Shown here one piece after another: positions 34,854 to 42,405 of a stretch of DNA of 64,000 nt. Location: contig NZ_LJYX01000022.1 of the NCBI RefSeq assembly GCF_001440345.1, forward strand, positions 62,001 through 126,000. Direction: 5' to 3'. How positions within the stretch are numbered: the first letter of the stretch is position 1; every line of letters starts with the position of its first letter. The notes under the pieces were generated by a model. That model was not told the origin of the DNA and ran no database searches. It worked only from the letters and a program-made list of their open reading frames with translations. A program made the translations under genes and the position numbers. This stretch comes from Colwellia sp. TT2012 (GTDB lineage: Bacteria > Pseudomonadota > Gammaproteobacteria > Enterobacterales > Alteromonadaceae).

Positions 34854-36977
34854 ATGAAGTTTTCTCCCCTCTTTTTAGCCGTAAGCGCGGTACTTTCTGC
34901 AACAACCGTTTCTGCTAATACTGCGGCTAATGCCACAGACAATTTAGCAAACCATTCGTCAGAACATAGCTCACTTAAAGAAATCGAAGTGATTCAAGTT
35001 AAGGGTAGCTATTTTAATAGCTATAAAGTAGATAATGCTAACGGTGCCCTGCGCGGTAATATTTCCTTATTAGAAACAGCACAATCGGTCACCGTTATTC
35101 CAGATACTGTGATTAACGAACAATTAGCCACTACCTTAGGTGAGGTGCTCGCTAATGATGCCAGCTTAACCGCTGGCTCAAAGCAGCGTAACCGTGAAGT
35201 ATTTAATTTACGTGGTTTTACCTTAAGCTCTTCCAATGGCTACTTACGTGATGGTCATCAACACTGGTCTCATTACCAACAACCGATTGAAACGCTAGCG
35301 AGCATCGAAGTCATCAAAGGGCCTTCAAGTATTTTGTATGGTCAATCAGGCCCTGGTGGTTTAGTGAATATGGTTACTAAAAAACCAACCGCTAACTCTA
35401 TCTTCAATCTAGGCTTAGATGTTGATCAAGAAGGTTCATCTCGCCTGACATTGGATGCTGGTGGCGCAATAACTGAAGATGAATCGCTACGTTACCGCGC
35501 AAACTTAGTTAAGCAAGATGTCACTTATCAACGTGAATATCAAAATGGCGAGCAAAGAGAGCGTGAACGCTTCCTTGGTGCACTTGTTATTGATTATGAT
35601 GTCAATGAGGACTTACTAGTGCGTTTTCATTATGACAAAACCAATGATAAAGCAGGCTTAGATACCGGCGCTTGGCTTGATGATAAAGGCAATATTATTG
35701 GCGATGATAAAACTATTCGTGATATGTCATGGGCCTTTACCGACATTACCGTAGAAAACTATGGTGTTGATGTTAACTATATTTTAACGGATTCATGGCA
35801 AGTAAAGCTTGGTTACAATAGCCAGACTTTTGAGCGCCAGCGCTTTGAATCAGCGCCTAAAAAGCCTAGCGGCTTTGTCCAGGGTGACGTCTATACCTCA
35901 AAACCTTATGACCGTTTTGATGATTGGCAGTTCACTACCAGTTTTATTGATTTTACCGGCGAGTTTTCACTTACTGGCGTTGAGCATCAACTACTCATTG
36001 GCGCTAACTACCTTGATTATTATTACGGACAACTTAAAGTGAAAGGCGAGAGCTTTGCCTATAGTGCCGGTCAAGCCGAGCCAACCCGTCCGGATATTAG
36101 CTATACCACTGATGACAGCCTATATACTAGCGAATACAACTATTACGGTATTTATATTCAAGACTTGATCACCATTAACCAAGAGTGGCAAGTAATGATT
36201 GGTGGTCGTTACGACAAGCAAAGCAAAGAAGGTGCTGATAATGAATCATTACTGCCTAAAGCCGGTGTGCTTTATCACCCAAGTGACAGTACTACCTTCT
36301 ACGCTAGCTATAGTGAGGGTTTTGAACCACAAAGCAGTGAAACTATCAATGATGATGAAGACTTAAACTATGGCATGGAAATAGATGCTATGACCTCACA
36401 GCAGTATGAGCTAGGGGCAAAATGGCAGCTATTCGATGATCGCTTATTACTGACCTCGGCTTTATTTGATATTACCAAGACGGGTGTACTGGTAACCGAA
36501 TATTATCAAGATGATAGCTACCGTACTTCGCAAGTAGGTGAACAGAGGCACAAAGGCTTTGAAATGGCGGCTCAAGGCGCAGTCACCGATAAACTTTTTG
36601 TTATGGCCTCTATGATAAATTTAGATGCAAGCTATGAAAGTGATGAAAAATACACAGGTAAAACACCTATTGATGCGCCAGAGTGGTCCGCGTCAATTTG
36701 GTCTCGCTACGAATTAACCGAAAACCTTGCCATTAATGCCGGTGCTTTTTATCAAGGTGAGCGTTTTGCTGATCAAGACAACACTATCGTAAAAGATGCT
36801 TATACCCGTATTGATCTGGGTGCCACTTATAAAATCACCTTAAATAATACCGACATTAACTTACGTTTAAATGTGAAAAACTTATTTGATACCGGCTACC
36901 TAGCAGGTGGTGGTACTTCTAATGTGACCGTTGGTGATGGCATTAGCTACCGCCTTGCTGTGCAGCTTGCTTTCTAA
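34854..36977 (+). CDS. TonB-dependent siderophore receptor
   Basis: An outer-membrane receptor of 707 residues. A signal peptide (1-22) and a TonB-box-like EVIQVKG segment (about 46-52) come first. The plug domain covers about 70-175, with LLETAQSVTVIPDTVI, NLRGFTLSS, IEVIKGPSSILYGQSGPGGL and VNMVTKKP. A 22-strand barrel ends in YRLAVQLAF, with the terminal Phe typical of outer-membrane proteins. The siderophore class is TonB-siderophor, ligand unknown. A Fur box just upstream supports iron control. Confidence 0.93.
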   Translation: MKFSPLFLAVSAVLSATTVSANTAANATDNLANHSSEHSSLKEIEVIQVKGSYFNSYKVDNANGALRGNISLLETAQSVTVIPDTVINEQLATTLGEVLANDASLTAGSKQRNREVFNLRGFTLSSSNGYLRDGHQHWSHYQQPIETLASIEVIKGPSSILYGQSGPGGLVNMVTKKPTANSIFNLGLDVDQEGSSRLTLDAGGAITEDESLRYRANLVKQDVTYQREYQNGEQRERERFLGALVIDYDVNEDLLVRFHYDKTNDKAGLDTGAWLDDKGNIIGDDKTIRDMSWAFTDITVENYGVDVNYILTDSWQVKLGYNSQTFERQRFESAPKKPSGFVQGDVYTSKPYDRFDDWQFTTSFIDFTGEFSLTGVEHQLLIGANYLDYYYGQLKVKGESFAYSAGQAEPTRPDISYTTDDSLYTSEYNYYGIYIQDLITINQEWQVMIGGRYDKQSKEGADNESLLPKAGVLYHPSDSTTFYASYSEGFEPQSSETINDDEDLNYGMEIDAMTSQQYELGAKWQLFDDRLLLTSALFDITKTGVLVTEYYQDDSYRTSQVGEQRHKGFEMAAQGAVTDKLFVMASMINLDASYESDEKYTGKTPIDAPEWSASIWSRYELTENLAINAGAFYQGERFADQDNTIVKDAYTRIDLGATYKITLNNTDINLRLNVKNLFDTGYLAGGGTSNVTVGDGISYRLAVQLAF

Positions 36978-37018
36978 TGAGCGAGCGAGTAAAAGTTAAG
37001 GTAAAATAACAGCAATAT

Positions 37019-37068
37019 AAGCCTAGGATATAAAGCAATGTAATGCTGCTTTTATGCTGGGCTTTTTT
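37019..37068 (+). terminator. Terminator after the TonB receptor
   Basis: AAGCC at 37019 pairs with GGCTT at the far end of a long imperfect stem, with AGCA/TGCT pairing inside, and TTTTTT follows. Confidence 0.65.
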
Positions 37069-37131
37069 CTACCTATCACCTTCATTAACCTATTGACCAG
37101 CTTCATCGCTATTTTTGAGTCGATAAATTAA

Positions 37132-37275
37132 GTATTTAAGATCCATAATAACCTAGATGCCTCAACGGCCATTTTTATTCAAGGTAAACATTGGGGTGGT
37201 TTTAGCATTGGCTCAAAGCTCAATAAATTTCAAATAATGAAGCTTTCCAATAAAAACCGACTAAAGTCTAAGTAA
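37132..37275 (+). pseudogene. C-terminal gene fragment resembling a cache or chemoreceptor tail
   Basis: A 47-codon open stretch without a start contains LDASTAIFIQGKHWGGFSIG and ends SNKNRLKSK and TAA. The GKHWGGFSIG phrase is reminiscent of the NGRHWGGFRIGY ending seen in many chemoreceptor and cache-domain proteins. It is too short to be functional and is probably a deletion remnant. Confidence 0.35.
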
Positions 37276-37380
37276 TTTTTCTGGCAATGTAGACTTAGGT
37301 CTAATTCCTTTTGTGCACTTTACACTCTAAATTATTATTAGATAACAAAAAGCAACAATACGATAAAATAACAAGCAGCA

Positions 37381-37415
37381 TTTATAGCCAAAATACCTCA
37401 AGTAACTTGGCTATA
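37381..37415 (+). promoter_or_regulatory. Hairpin in the porin upstream region
   Basis: TATAGCCAA and TTGGCTATA pair around a 15-base loop, about 80 bases before the porin start. No T tail of terminator length follows. It could affect message stability. Confidence 0.35.
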
Positions 37416-37493
37416 AAAGCACATAGAAAATTAAAAAAAAGACATTACAATAAGTCACACTACAATAAGTAAAAATAAAAAATGGGGAATAGC

Positions 37494-38567
37494 ATGTTTA
37501 AGAATTCATTATTTAAGGTTAAAAAATTAGTACTGGCAACCAGTTTATTAGCAGTAACCAATACAGCGAATGCCGGTTACACCATCAAATTAGACGATGG
37601 TGATAGCATAACCTTTGGCGGTTACATTAAAGTTGATGCGCGTTATACCAGTGGTAATATTGCTGCAAACGACTACTGGTACGGTGGTGGTACTGTGCTA
37701 GACAGTGATATTTCTAACTTTGGCATTGCTGTCAATGAAACCCGTTTTAACACTAAATATGTCCATGGTAATGTCACTGGTTTTATAGAAATGGATTTTT
37801 ACGGTGATGCCGTGTCAGGTGGCGGTAACGAGATAATTTCTAACTCCTCTAAGCCACGTTTACGTCACGCTTTTATCAAATATAAAAACATTTTAGTGGG
37901 CCAAACATGGACTACCTTCCAAAACGTGCTCTCACTGGCTGAAGCAGCTGATTTTGGAGGTCCGTTAGTAGCCTCAGCCTTTATTCGTCAAGGTCAGGTT
38001 CGTTATACAAATGGCGGTTTACAGCTTTCTATTGAAAACCCTGAAACCTACAAAGGTGTTCATGGCAATGATTCCATTCCAGACTTTATTGGTAAATATA
38101 CTTTCACAGGCGACTGGGGTAATGTTTCTGTTTCTGGTTTAGCTCGACAATTACAAACCCTTGATGGCTCTGAATCTGCAGTAGGTTTTGGTGTTGCTGG
38201 TCGTATTAATACCTTTGGTAAAGATGATTTTCGCTTTCAACTACACGGTGGTAATGTCGGCCGTTACGTGGGTGTTACCGCCTCTACTGACGTAGCTAAA
38301 AATAGTATGGGGAATTGGGAAGCAGAAGATACCACCTCTATCATGGTCGCTTACCGTCATTTCTGGACAAAGGATATGCGTAGTTCAGTATTCTATGGTA
38401 ATACCACAACTGATCTTCGTGATACAGATCGCTCTCACTGGGGTGTGAATATATTTAAAAACGTAACTAAACAATTATCTTTTGCTTTAGAAGTGGGTAA
38501 CTTTGAGATGGCGGAATCAAATGCTGATTCAAATTACGTACAATTCTCAACTAAATTTGTACTATAG
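37494..38567 (+). CDS. DcaP-like trimeric outer-membrane porin
   Basis: A 357-residue outer-membrane channel. A signal peptide ends at TANAG (about residue 27). The mature N-terminus YTIKLDDGDSITFGGYIKVD and the following VNETRFNTKYVHGNVTGFIE are characteristic of DcaP-type porins, which pass dicarboxylates and other anions. The barrel ends YVQFSTKFVL. The ATG at 37494 has a GGGGA site; an ATG at 37482 is in frame but poorly placed. A hairpin lies in the leader. Monocistronic. Confidence 0.87.
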   Translation: MFKNSLFKVKKLVLATSLLAVTNTANAGYTIKLDDGDSITFGGYIKVDARYTSGNIAANDYWYGGGTVLDSDISNFGIAVNETRFNTKYVHGNVTGFIEMDFYGDAVSGGGNEIISNSSKPRLRHAFIKYKNILVGQTWTTFQNVLSLAEAADFGGPLVASAFIRQGQVRYTNGGLQLSIENPETYKGVHGNDSIPDFIGKYTFTGDWGNVSVSGLARQLQTLDGSESAVGFGVAGRINTFGKDDFRFQLHGGNVGRYVGVTASTDVAKNSMGNWEAEDTTSIMVAYRHFWTKDMRSSVFYGNTTTDLRDTDRSHWGVNIFKNVTKQLSFALEVGNFEMAESNADSNYVQFSTKFVL

Positions 38568-38593
38568 TTTTAGCATTTAAACCAGATAGAGCA

Positions 38594-39271
38594 CTACCCT
38601 TTGTTAACGGCATGTCGCTGCTTTTTACGTTTACTTAGCCGCTGGGCTATAAACCAAGCAGTCCAACAAAGTGTGGTTAATACAATGGCTGTAATAATGG
38701 CCGGTTTAGGATTATTTAGGCTACTAATGGAGCCTGCATAGGTGGCAATAATGGCATAAGGTACTGAGCTGACAGACCAAGCAGTAATGAATCTGACAAA
38801 AGGCATTTTTGTCAACCCTGACAGACAGGCTGTTATCTCAGGTAAAATAGGCATGGCTCTGGAAAATACAATCATCAAGATGCCGTACTGGTCAAACTGC
38901 TCTCTTAATGCCAACCTTTGTTGATGATCTTTAATGATTAGCTTTTCTAACCTTTCACCATAAAAATAACTAAGCAGATAACCGGTGTTCCCCGCTAGCA
39001 TTACGCCTATTATTGCTGTTATAGCACCATATAAATGACCAAGAAAATAGCCGCTCAATATCATTACTGTGAGGGTAGGCACAGCAATAAATAGGTCGGC
39101 AAACAACAATAAGACAATGATTAAGGCTAAATAGAAAATATCGACACTCTTTGCCGCTGTTAACCAAAGCTCTATTTTTTCGACACTGATAACACCAGTG
39201 AATTTTACCAGTATAAAAGTTGTTGCAAAAAGAGTCGCCAACACTAATATCAATTTAATTAAAGCACGCAT
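38594..39271 (-). CDS. TVP38/TMEM64 (DedA-like, VTT domain) membrane protein
   Basis: A 225-residue inner-membrane protein with about five hydrophobic segments. The VTT core includes LTVMILSGYFLGHLYGAITA, AGNTGYLLSYFYGERL and the re-entrant FSRAMPILPEITACLSGLTK region. It has a basic C-terminus KRKKQRHAVNKG. The family flips or moves phospholipids and related lipids. It is the last gene of an SDR-DUF2141-VTT operon, 11 bases after DUF2141. Confidence 0.88.
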   Translation of the reverse strand: MRALIKLILVLATLFATTFILVKFTGVISVEKIELWLTAAKSVDIFYLALIIVLLLFADLFIAVPTLTVMILSGYFLGHLYGAITAIIGVMLAGNTGYLLSYFYGERLEKLIIKDHQQRLALREQFDQYGILMIVFSRAMPILPEITACLSGLTKMPFVRFITAWSVSSVPYAIIATYAGSISSLNNPKPAIITAIVLTTLCWTAWFIAQRLSKRKKQRHAVNKG

Positions 39272-39282
39272 AATATAATCTC

Positions 39283-39732
39283 CTATGGGTAAATTATTTT
39301 GATTGAAATTGGGCTGTTAATATCAGCGAGTTTTACTTTGGCGCGATCAAAGTTGGGTGGACCAAAACTTAATTTGGCACCATTTGAGAAACCTAAACCT
39401 TCTGCGGGTATTATGCCTGTCCAGTTTTTAGTGACTTGCCCCGTTTCATCTTCATCGTGCAGTACCTTAATAGCAAACTCTGCTGGCACAGATGAAAATG
39501 TGATCGTCATTTTATCAATGACTGCCAGCCTCACTTCGACACTAATAGCTTTAGCATGATCTTTTGGAAATCCGTCATAGCCGTAAAGCATCACCATAAT
39601 ATTACCAGGCTTCTCTGTTGCTATATTATCGATGTATACAACTATATCTTTAGCATTAACTTGTTGGCTCATTAAACTCACCGCTGCCATGATAAAAAAG
39701 ACTTTAACCACCCGATTAAAAATGTGTTTCAT
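39283..39732 (-). CDS. Exported DUF2141 protein
   Basis: A 149-residue periplasmic protein with signal peptide (1-27, ending QQVNAK). The DUF2141 beta-sandwich shows VMLYGYDGFPKD, FAIKVLHDEDETGQVTKNW and EGLGFSNGAKLSFGPPNFD. The function is unknown. Its start lies one base after the SDR stop, so translation is coupled. Similar three-gene sets with a VTT membrane protein and an SDR enzyme suggest an envelope or lipid-related task; that is inference. Confidence 0.87.
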   Translation of the reverse strand: MKHIFNRVVKVFFIMAAVSLMSQQVNAKDIVVYIDNIATEKPGNIMVMLYGYDGFPKDHAKAISVEVRLAVIDKMTITFSSVPAEFAIKVLHDEDETGQVTKNWTGIIPAEGLGFSNGAKLSFGPPNFDRAKVKLADINSPISIKIIYP

Positions 39733-39733
39733 G

Positions 39734-40465
39734 TTAGGATTTCCTCATTATTGCTTGCGCCAAATTCGGCAACAAGCGATTAAGTAAACGAAGGCGTTTT
39801 ACTTTGCCAATATCATGATCCAAGATGGTATTTTCTATTCCTTTAATAATTTCTGTGCTTACTTTTTCTGTCGTCATTTTAGACTTACCTCTGCCTTCGG
39901 TCATCGGTGTATCAACTAAAGGAAGAAAGGCCTGTAATACTTGCACTTGAGTATTTTTAAGCTGGTACCTAAGACTTTGTGAAAAAATATTTAACGCCCC
40001 TTTACTTGCACAATAAATAGCGGATGAGGTTTTGGGTACTAAAGCCAAACCGGAATTCACATTAAGAATAACGGCGTTATGCTGGTGACTTAACATCGGC
40101 AGCAATAAATAACATAGGCTGCATAAGGCAGTGAAATTAGTAGTAATTTCATCGTTTATGGACTCGTACTTAAAGTCACTGTCAATGAAGGTAGGGGTAT
40201 ATTGAACCGCAGCATTATTGATTAACACATCCAAACTTGGTGTTGCCAACTGGAGCTGTTTCACCACGGCTGGTAATTCAGCGATATTTTTAAAATCGGT
40301 TTTAAAGGCAACAACGCCTGGAAAGTTAATTTTTAATTCGTTGATTTTATTTTGATTTCTTGCAATGATAAATAGCTTATTTTTTGGGTATAGCTTTTCC
40401 ACCAGTTTTAATCCAATCCCTGATGTGGCTCCAGTAATAAGAATTTTTTTATTAATTAATTTCAT
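39734..40465 (-). CDS. Short-chain dehydrogenase/reductase
   Basis: A 243-residue classical SDR. The NAD(P)-binding motif is ITGATSGIGLKL (about 9-20), with NNAAVQYTP for NNAG, the active-site Ser in VNSGLALVPK and Y-C-A-S-K (YCASKGALNIFSQSL). Resembles DltE/YqjQ-type SDRs. First gene of the operon with DUF2141 and the VTT protein, divergent from a Crp-like regulator 76 bases away. Confidence 0.9.
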   Translation of the reverse strand: MKLINKKILITGATSGIGLKLVEKLYPKNKLFIIARNQNKINELKINFPGVVAFKTDFKNIAELPAVVKQLQLATPSLDVLINNAAVQYTPTFIDSDFKYESINDEITTNFTALCSLCYLLLPMLSHQHNAVILNVNSGLALVPKTSSAIYCASKGALNIFSQSLRYQLKNTQVQVLQAFLPLVDTPMTEGRGKSKMTTEKVSTEIIKGIENTILDHDIGKVKRLRLLNRLLPNLAQAIMRKS

Positions 40466-40515
40466 GATTATCCTTAAATTGATTAGTTGCCGACTAGTGT
40501 AATTAAGGCGACATG

Positions 40516-40537
40516 TATAATCGTTAACCTAGGTTAA
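40516..40537. promoter_or_regulatory. TATAAT box and perfect palindrome in front of the Crp-like gene
   Basis: TATAAT (40516-40521) is followed at once by the perfect palindrome TTAACCTAGGTTAA (40524-40537), which would overlap the transcription start five bases before the ATG. In the short divergent region it is well placed as an operator for both units, perhaps autoregulatory. Confidence 0.5.
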
Positions 40538-40541
40538 AAAA

Positions 40542-41063
40542 ATGAACTTTATTAGTTTGGTAAAGCAGTTTGGCAGCAGCCAATGTTATAAAAAAAAGTC
40601 TTATGTATTTTCACAAGGAGATAAAGATAGTTATATTTATCTGGTGCTAGAGGGGGTGCTTAAAGCCTGTTATTACGATAAAGACGGTAAAGAATATATT
40701 AAATCTTTTCTTTTTTCTGGTGATAGCATCGCCAGTTCTCAGGCTTTAAGTGGTGGCTCTTGTAGTTTTAGCTTGTGCTGTTTAAAAGAAGCAAAATTAT
40801 TAAAATTGTCCTACCAGCAAGTTCGGCAGGCCGCAGATACCAACCTTGAATTCGCCAGTTCTATTATTGATTTATTAATGTCTTTCGCCATGAAAAAAGA
40901 GCAGCGGGAATTTGAACTGTTATGTCTAAGCGCGGAACAAAGATATAAAAAATTATTGACTAAATCACCAAATATATCTGAGCAAATAACCCAAAATGAT
41001 ATTGCTAGATACCTGGGTATTACCCCTGTTGCATTAAGCCGGATCAAACATAAACCAAGATAA
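40542..41063 (+). CDS. Crp/Fnr-family regulator
   Basis: A 173-residue protein. A cyclic-nucleotide-binding-like beta-roll covers about residues 15-110 (FSQGDKDSYIYLVLEGVLKA, LFSGDSIASSQALSGG) and a short C-terminal helix-turn-helix covers about 147-172 (QNDIARYLGITPVALSRIK). There are no Fnr-type cysteine ligands in the N-terminal arrangement. It is shorter than Crp (about 210), like many small regulators that control a neighbouring oxidoreductase. Divergent from the SDR operon, which it probably controls. Confidence 0.87.
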   Translation: MNFISLVKQFGSSQCYKKKSYVFSQGDKDSYIYLVLEGVLKACYYDKDGKEYIKSFLFSGDSIASSQALSGGSCSFSLCCLKEAKLLKLSYQQVRQAADTNLEFASSIIDLLMSFAMKKEQREFELLCLSAEQRYKKLLTKSPNISEQITQNDIARYLGITPVALSRIKHKPR

Positions 41064-41339
41064 TTAAAAGGGTAAATTTAACGCCGCATAGTTCCTTTTA
41101 CGCTTTATGCGCACCAATGATATTAGCTGTGCAGCAAAGAAAATACGGCTATGCGATTAAAGTAATCTGTAAAGGTGCTCGAAAGAGTAAGTAAATCGAT
41201 CCCCATTGATGTCCACCTGAGCCAACAGCTAGAAAAGCGGCATAAATATTAACAGGGAAAATACTATAATGGCAAGTTTGGCAGCCCTATGTTGAATACT
41301 TTGGCTATTGCTATAGCGAAATCCAGCGTTATATTCTTT
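41064..41339. other. Degenerate region after the Crp-like gene, partly transposase remnant
   Basis: Mostly non-coding. At its right end, on the minus strand, NITLDFAIAIAKVFNIGLP (about 41332-41272) continues the IS4-type transposase remnant in another frame. Nothing else is recognised. Confidence 0.4.
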
Positions 41340-41528
41340 TTAACATCGTATAACTGAGAAAGCCTGCACACAAGGCTTTTTAGTCTGTGAATGAGCTTTA
41401 CCGAAGCGTTGAAGCAGATCGTCAGAAACTAGGAGTTGCGTGACAGAGCCATCAACAGCTAATAGTCGATGACCTTGCCATTTATTAATATTGGTAACCT
41501 CATAAAACTTATTGACCAGATCATCGTT
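41340..41528 (-). pseudogene. IS4-family transposase fragment
   Basis: A minus-strand open stretch reads NKFYEVTNINKWQGHRLLAV and continues DGSVTQLLVSDDLLQRFGKA. The W-x-G-H-R-L-L-A-V-D-G-S phrase is the first catalytic Asp region of IS4-family DDE transposases (compare YREK-type elements). The frame then shifts near 41350 into YDVKKNITLDFAIA. Both ends of the gene and any inverted repeats are gone, so this is an old, dead copy. Confidence 0.6.
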
Positions 41529-41605
41529 TCACTCACCAGTATTGCCGACTTTATTCCTGTCGGTTATTAATAGCTATGCTTATTGGCTGCCTATGGCTTT
41601 GTTAT

Positions 41606-41704
41606 ATGATTAACTCAGGGGTATTAAGTATATTTGCACAAGTTGCCAATGAGGCGAAATTTAATGCTATGGCAGAGGTTGTCGCTCATTTTAAAATGGC
41701 ATAA
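41606..41704 (+). other. Unrecognised coding-like fragment before the sRNA locus
   Basis: ATG at 41606 opens a 32-codon frame, MINSGVLSIFAQVANEAKFN then AMAEVVAHFKMA. It is preceded in other frames by membrane-like text (LTSIADFIPVGY, LCLLAAYGFVI) interrupted by stops. It is probably the C-terminus of a decayed membrane protein. Its end overlaps the terminator of the first small RNA on the other strand. Confidence 0.25.
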
Positions 41705-41891
41705 AAAAACCAGTAATACCTATCGATTAAGATAATATTACTGGCTAAACCATCAAAATTTTAAAGTCGAAGTGAACTCCGTAGAATTCTAAAGTGGTTA
41801 CTTAGTGATTATGTGTCCTGGATCATAACCACTAAGTTCCATGCTTTACTGTTACTTACTTAGTGAGAGAGCATTCACTGCCCAAGCAACA
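41703..41891 (-). ncRNA. Candidate Fur-regulated small RNA, copy 1
   Basis: A minus-strand unit of about 189 nt. The promoter has -35 TTGACT (41926-41921), exactly 17 bases and -10 TATCAT (41903-41898), overlapped by a Fur box. The predicted 5' region is conserved with copy 2 (GCAGTGAATGCTCTCTCAC). An internal hairpin pairs CTTAGTGGTTATG with CATAATCACTAAG. The end is a terminator with stem CCAGTAATA/TATTACTGG followed by seven T. No open reading frame of note. RyhB/PrrF-type RNAs share this Fur-controlled layout; sequence homology to them is not evident. Confidence 0.7.
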
Positions 41892-41895
41892 AAAC

Positions 41896-41926
41896 AAATG
41901 ATAATCATTCTCATTACATTAGTCAA
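41896..41926 (-). promoter_or_regulatory. Fur-box promoter of sRNA copy 1
   Basis: AATGATAATCATTCTCATT (41897-41915) matches the repeated hexamer form of the Fur consensus and covers the -10 box. TTGACT lies 17 bases upstream of TATCAT on the minus strand. Repression by Fe-Fur is the expected control. Confidence 0.75.
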
Positions 41927-41944
41927 CACTATTTGTTAACTTTA

Positions 41945-42127
41945 TTAAGTAATACCACTTTTATTAAGTTTGTGATCTTGTTGTGCATAGGAAAAATAAA
42001 TCAGGGCAAGACGCTCGATTGAGCAATAGCGAGCTATTGGGATTGAGAGCAACGCTGACATGCAGTATTTTAACCAGCACAAGTGAGTGATAATTAAATG
42101 AAATTGATATAATACTCACATTGGTAT
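41945..42127 (+). repeat. Dispersed structured repeat, copy A
   Basis: About 150-180 bases share long blocks with 54352-54500 in inverse orientation: GATCTTGTTGT, AAATCAGGGCAAG, GAGAGCAACG and AACCAGCACAAGTG. A central hairpin CAATAGC/GCTATTG is kept in both copies, with different loop bases. The element lies between the two sRNA copies. It resembles a small non-autonomous element or REP-type repeat; no gene inside. Confidence 0.75.
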
Positions 42128-42136
42128 AACAGGCAT

Positions 42137-42336
42137 AAAAAAGCCAGTAATACCTATCGATTAAGATAATATTACTGGCTAAACCATCAAAAATTTTAAA
42201 GTCGAATTGAACAGAGTAGAACTCGGTAGAATCCCAAAGTGGTCACTTAGTGGTTATGTGTCCTGAAGCATAACCACTAAGTTCCGTGCTTTGCTATTAC
42301 CTATTTAGTGAGAGAGCATTCACTGCCTAAGCAACA
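42137..42336 (-). ncRNA. Candidate Fur-regulated small RNA, copy 2
   Basis: A second, diverged tandem copy of about 200 nt. Promoter -35 TTGACT (42371-42366), 17 bases, -10 TATCAT (42348-42343) under a Fur box. The 5' region GCAGTGAATGCTCTCTCAC is identical to copy 1. The internal stem CTTAGTGGTTATG/CATAACCACTAAG is fully paired, where copy 1 has a G-U pair, so pairing is preserved. The terminator stem GCCAGTAATA/TATTACTGGC is followed by T residues. It begins about 70 bases after the tex stop, on the same strand but with its own promoter. Confidence 0.7.
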
Positions 42337-42340
42337 AAAC

Positions 42341-42371
42341 AAATGATAATCATTCTCATTAAGATAGTCAA
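42341..42371 (-). promoter_or_regulatory. Fur-box promoter of sRNA copy 2
   Basis: The Fur box AATGATAATCATTCTCATT (42342-42360) is identical to that of copy 1 and covers the -10 TATCAT. The -35 TTGACT is 17 bases away. Confidence 0.75.
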
Positions 42372-42405
42372 CATTATTTTTACAATTAAATTGAAATTGC
42401 TGTTT

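Noticed and set aside
41821-41880. Small protein encoded within sRNA copy 1
   Set aside because: No frame with a ribosome-binding site is shared by both copies, and the small insertions between copies are not multiples of three.
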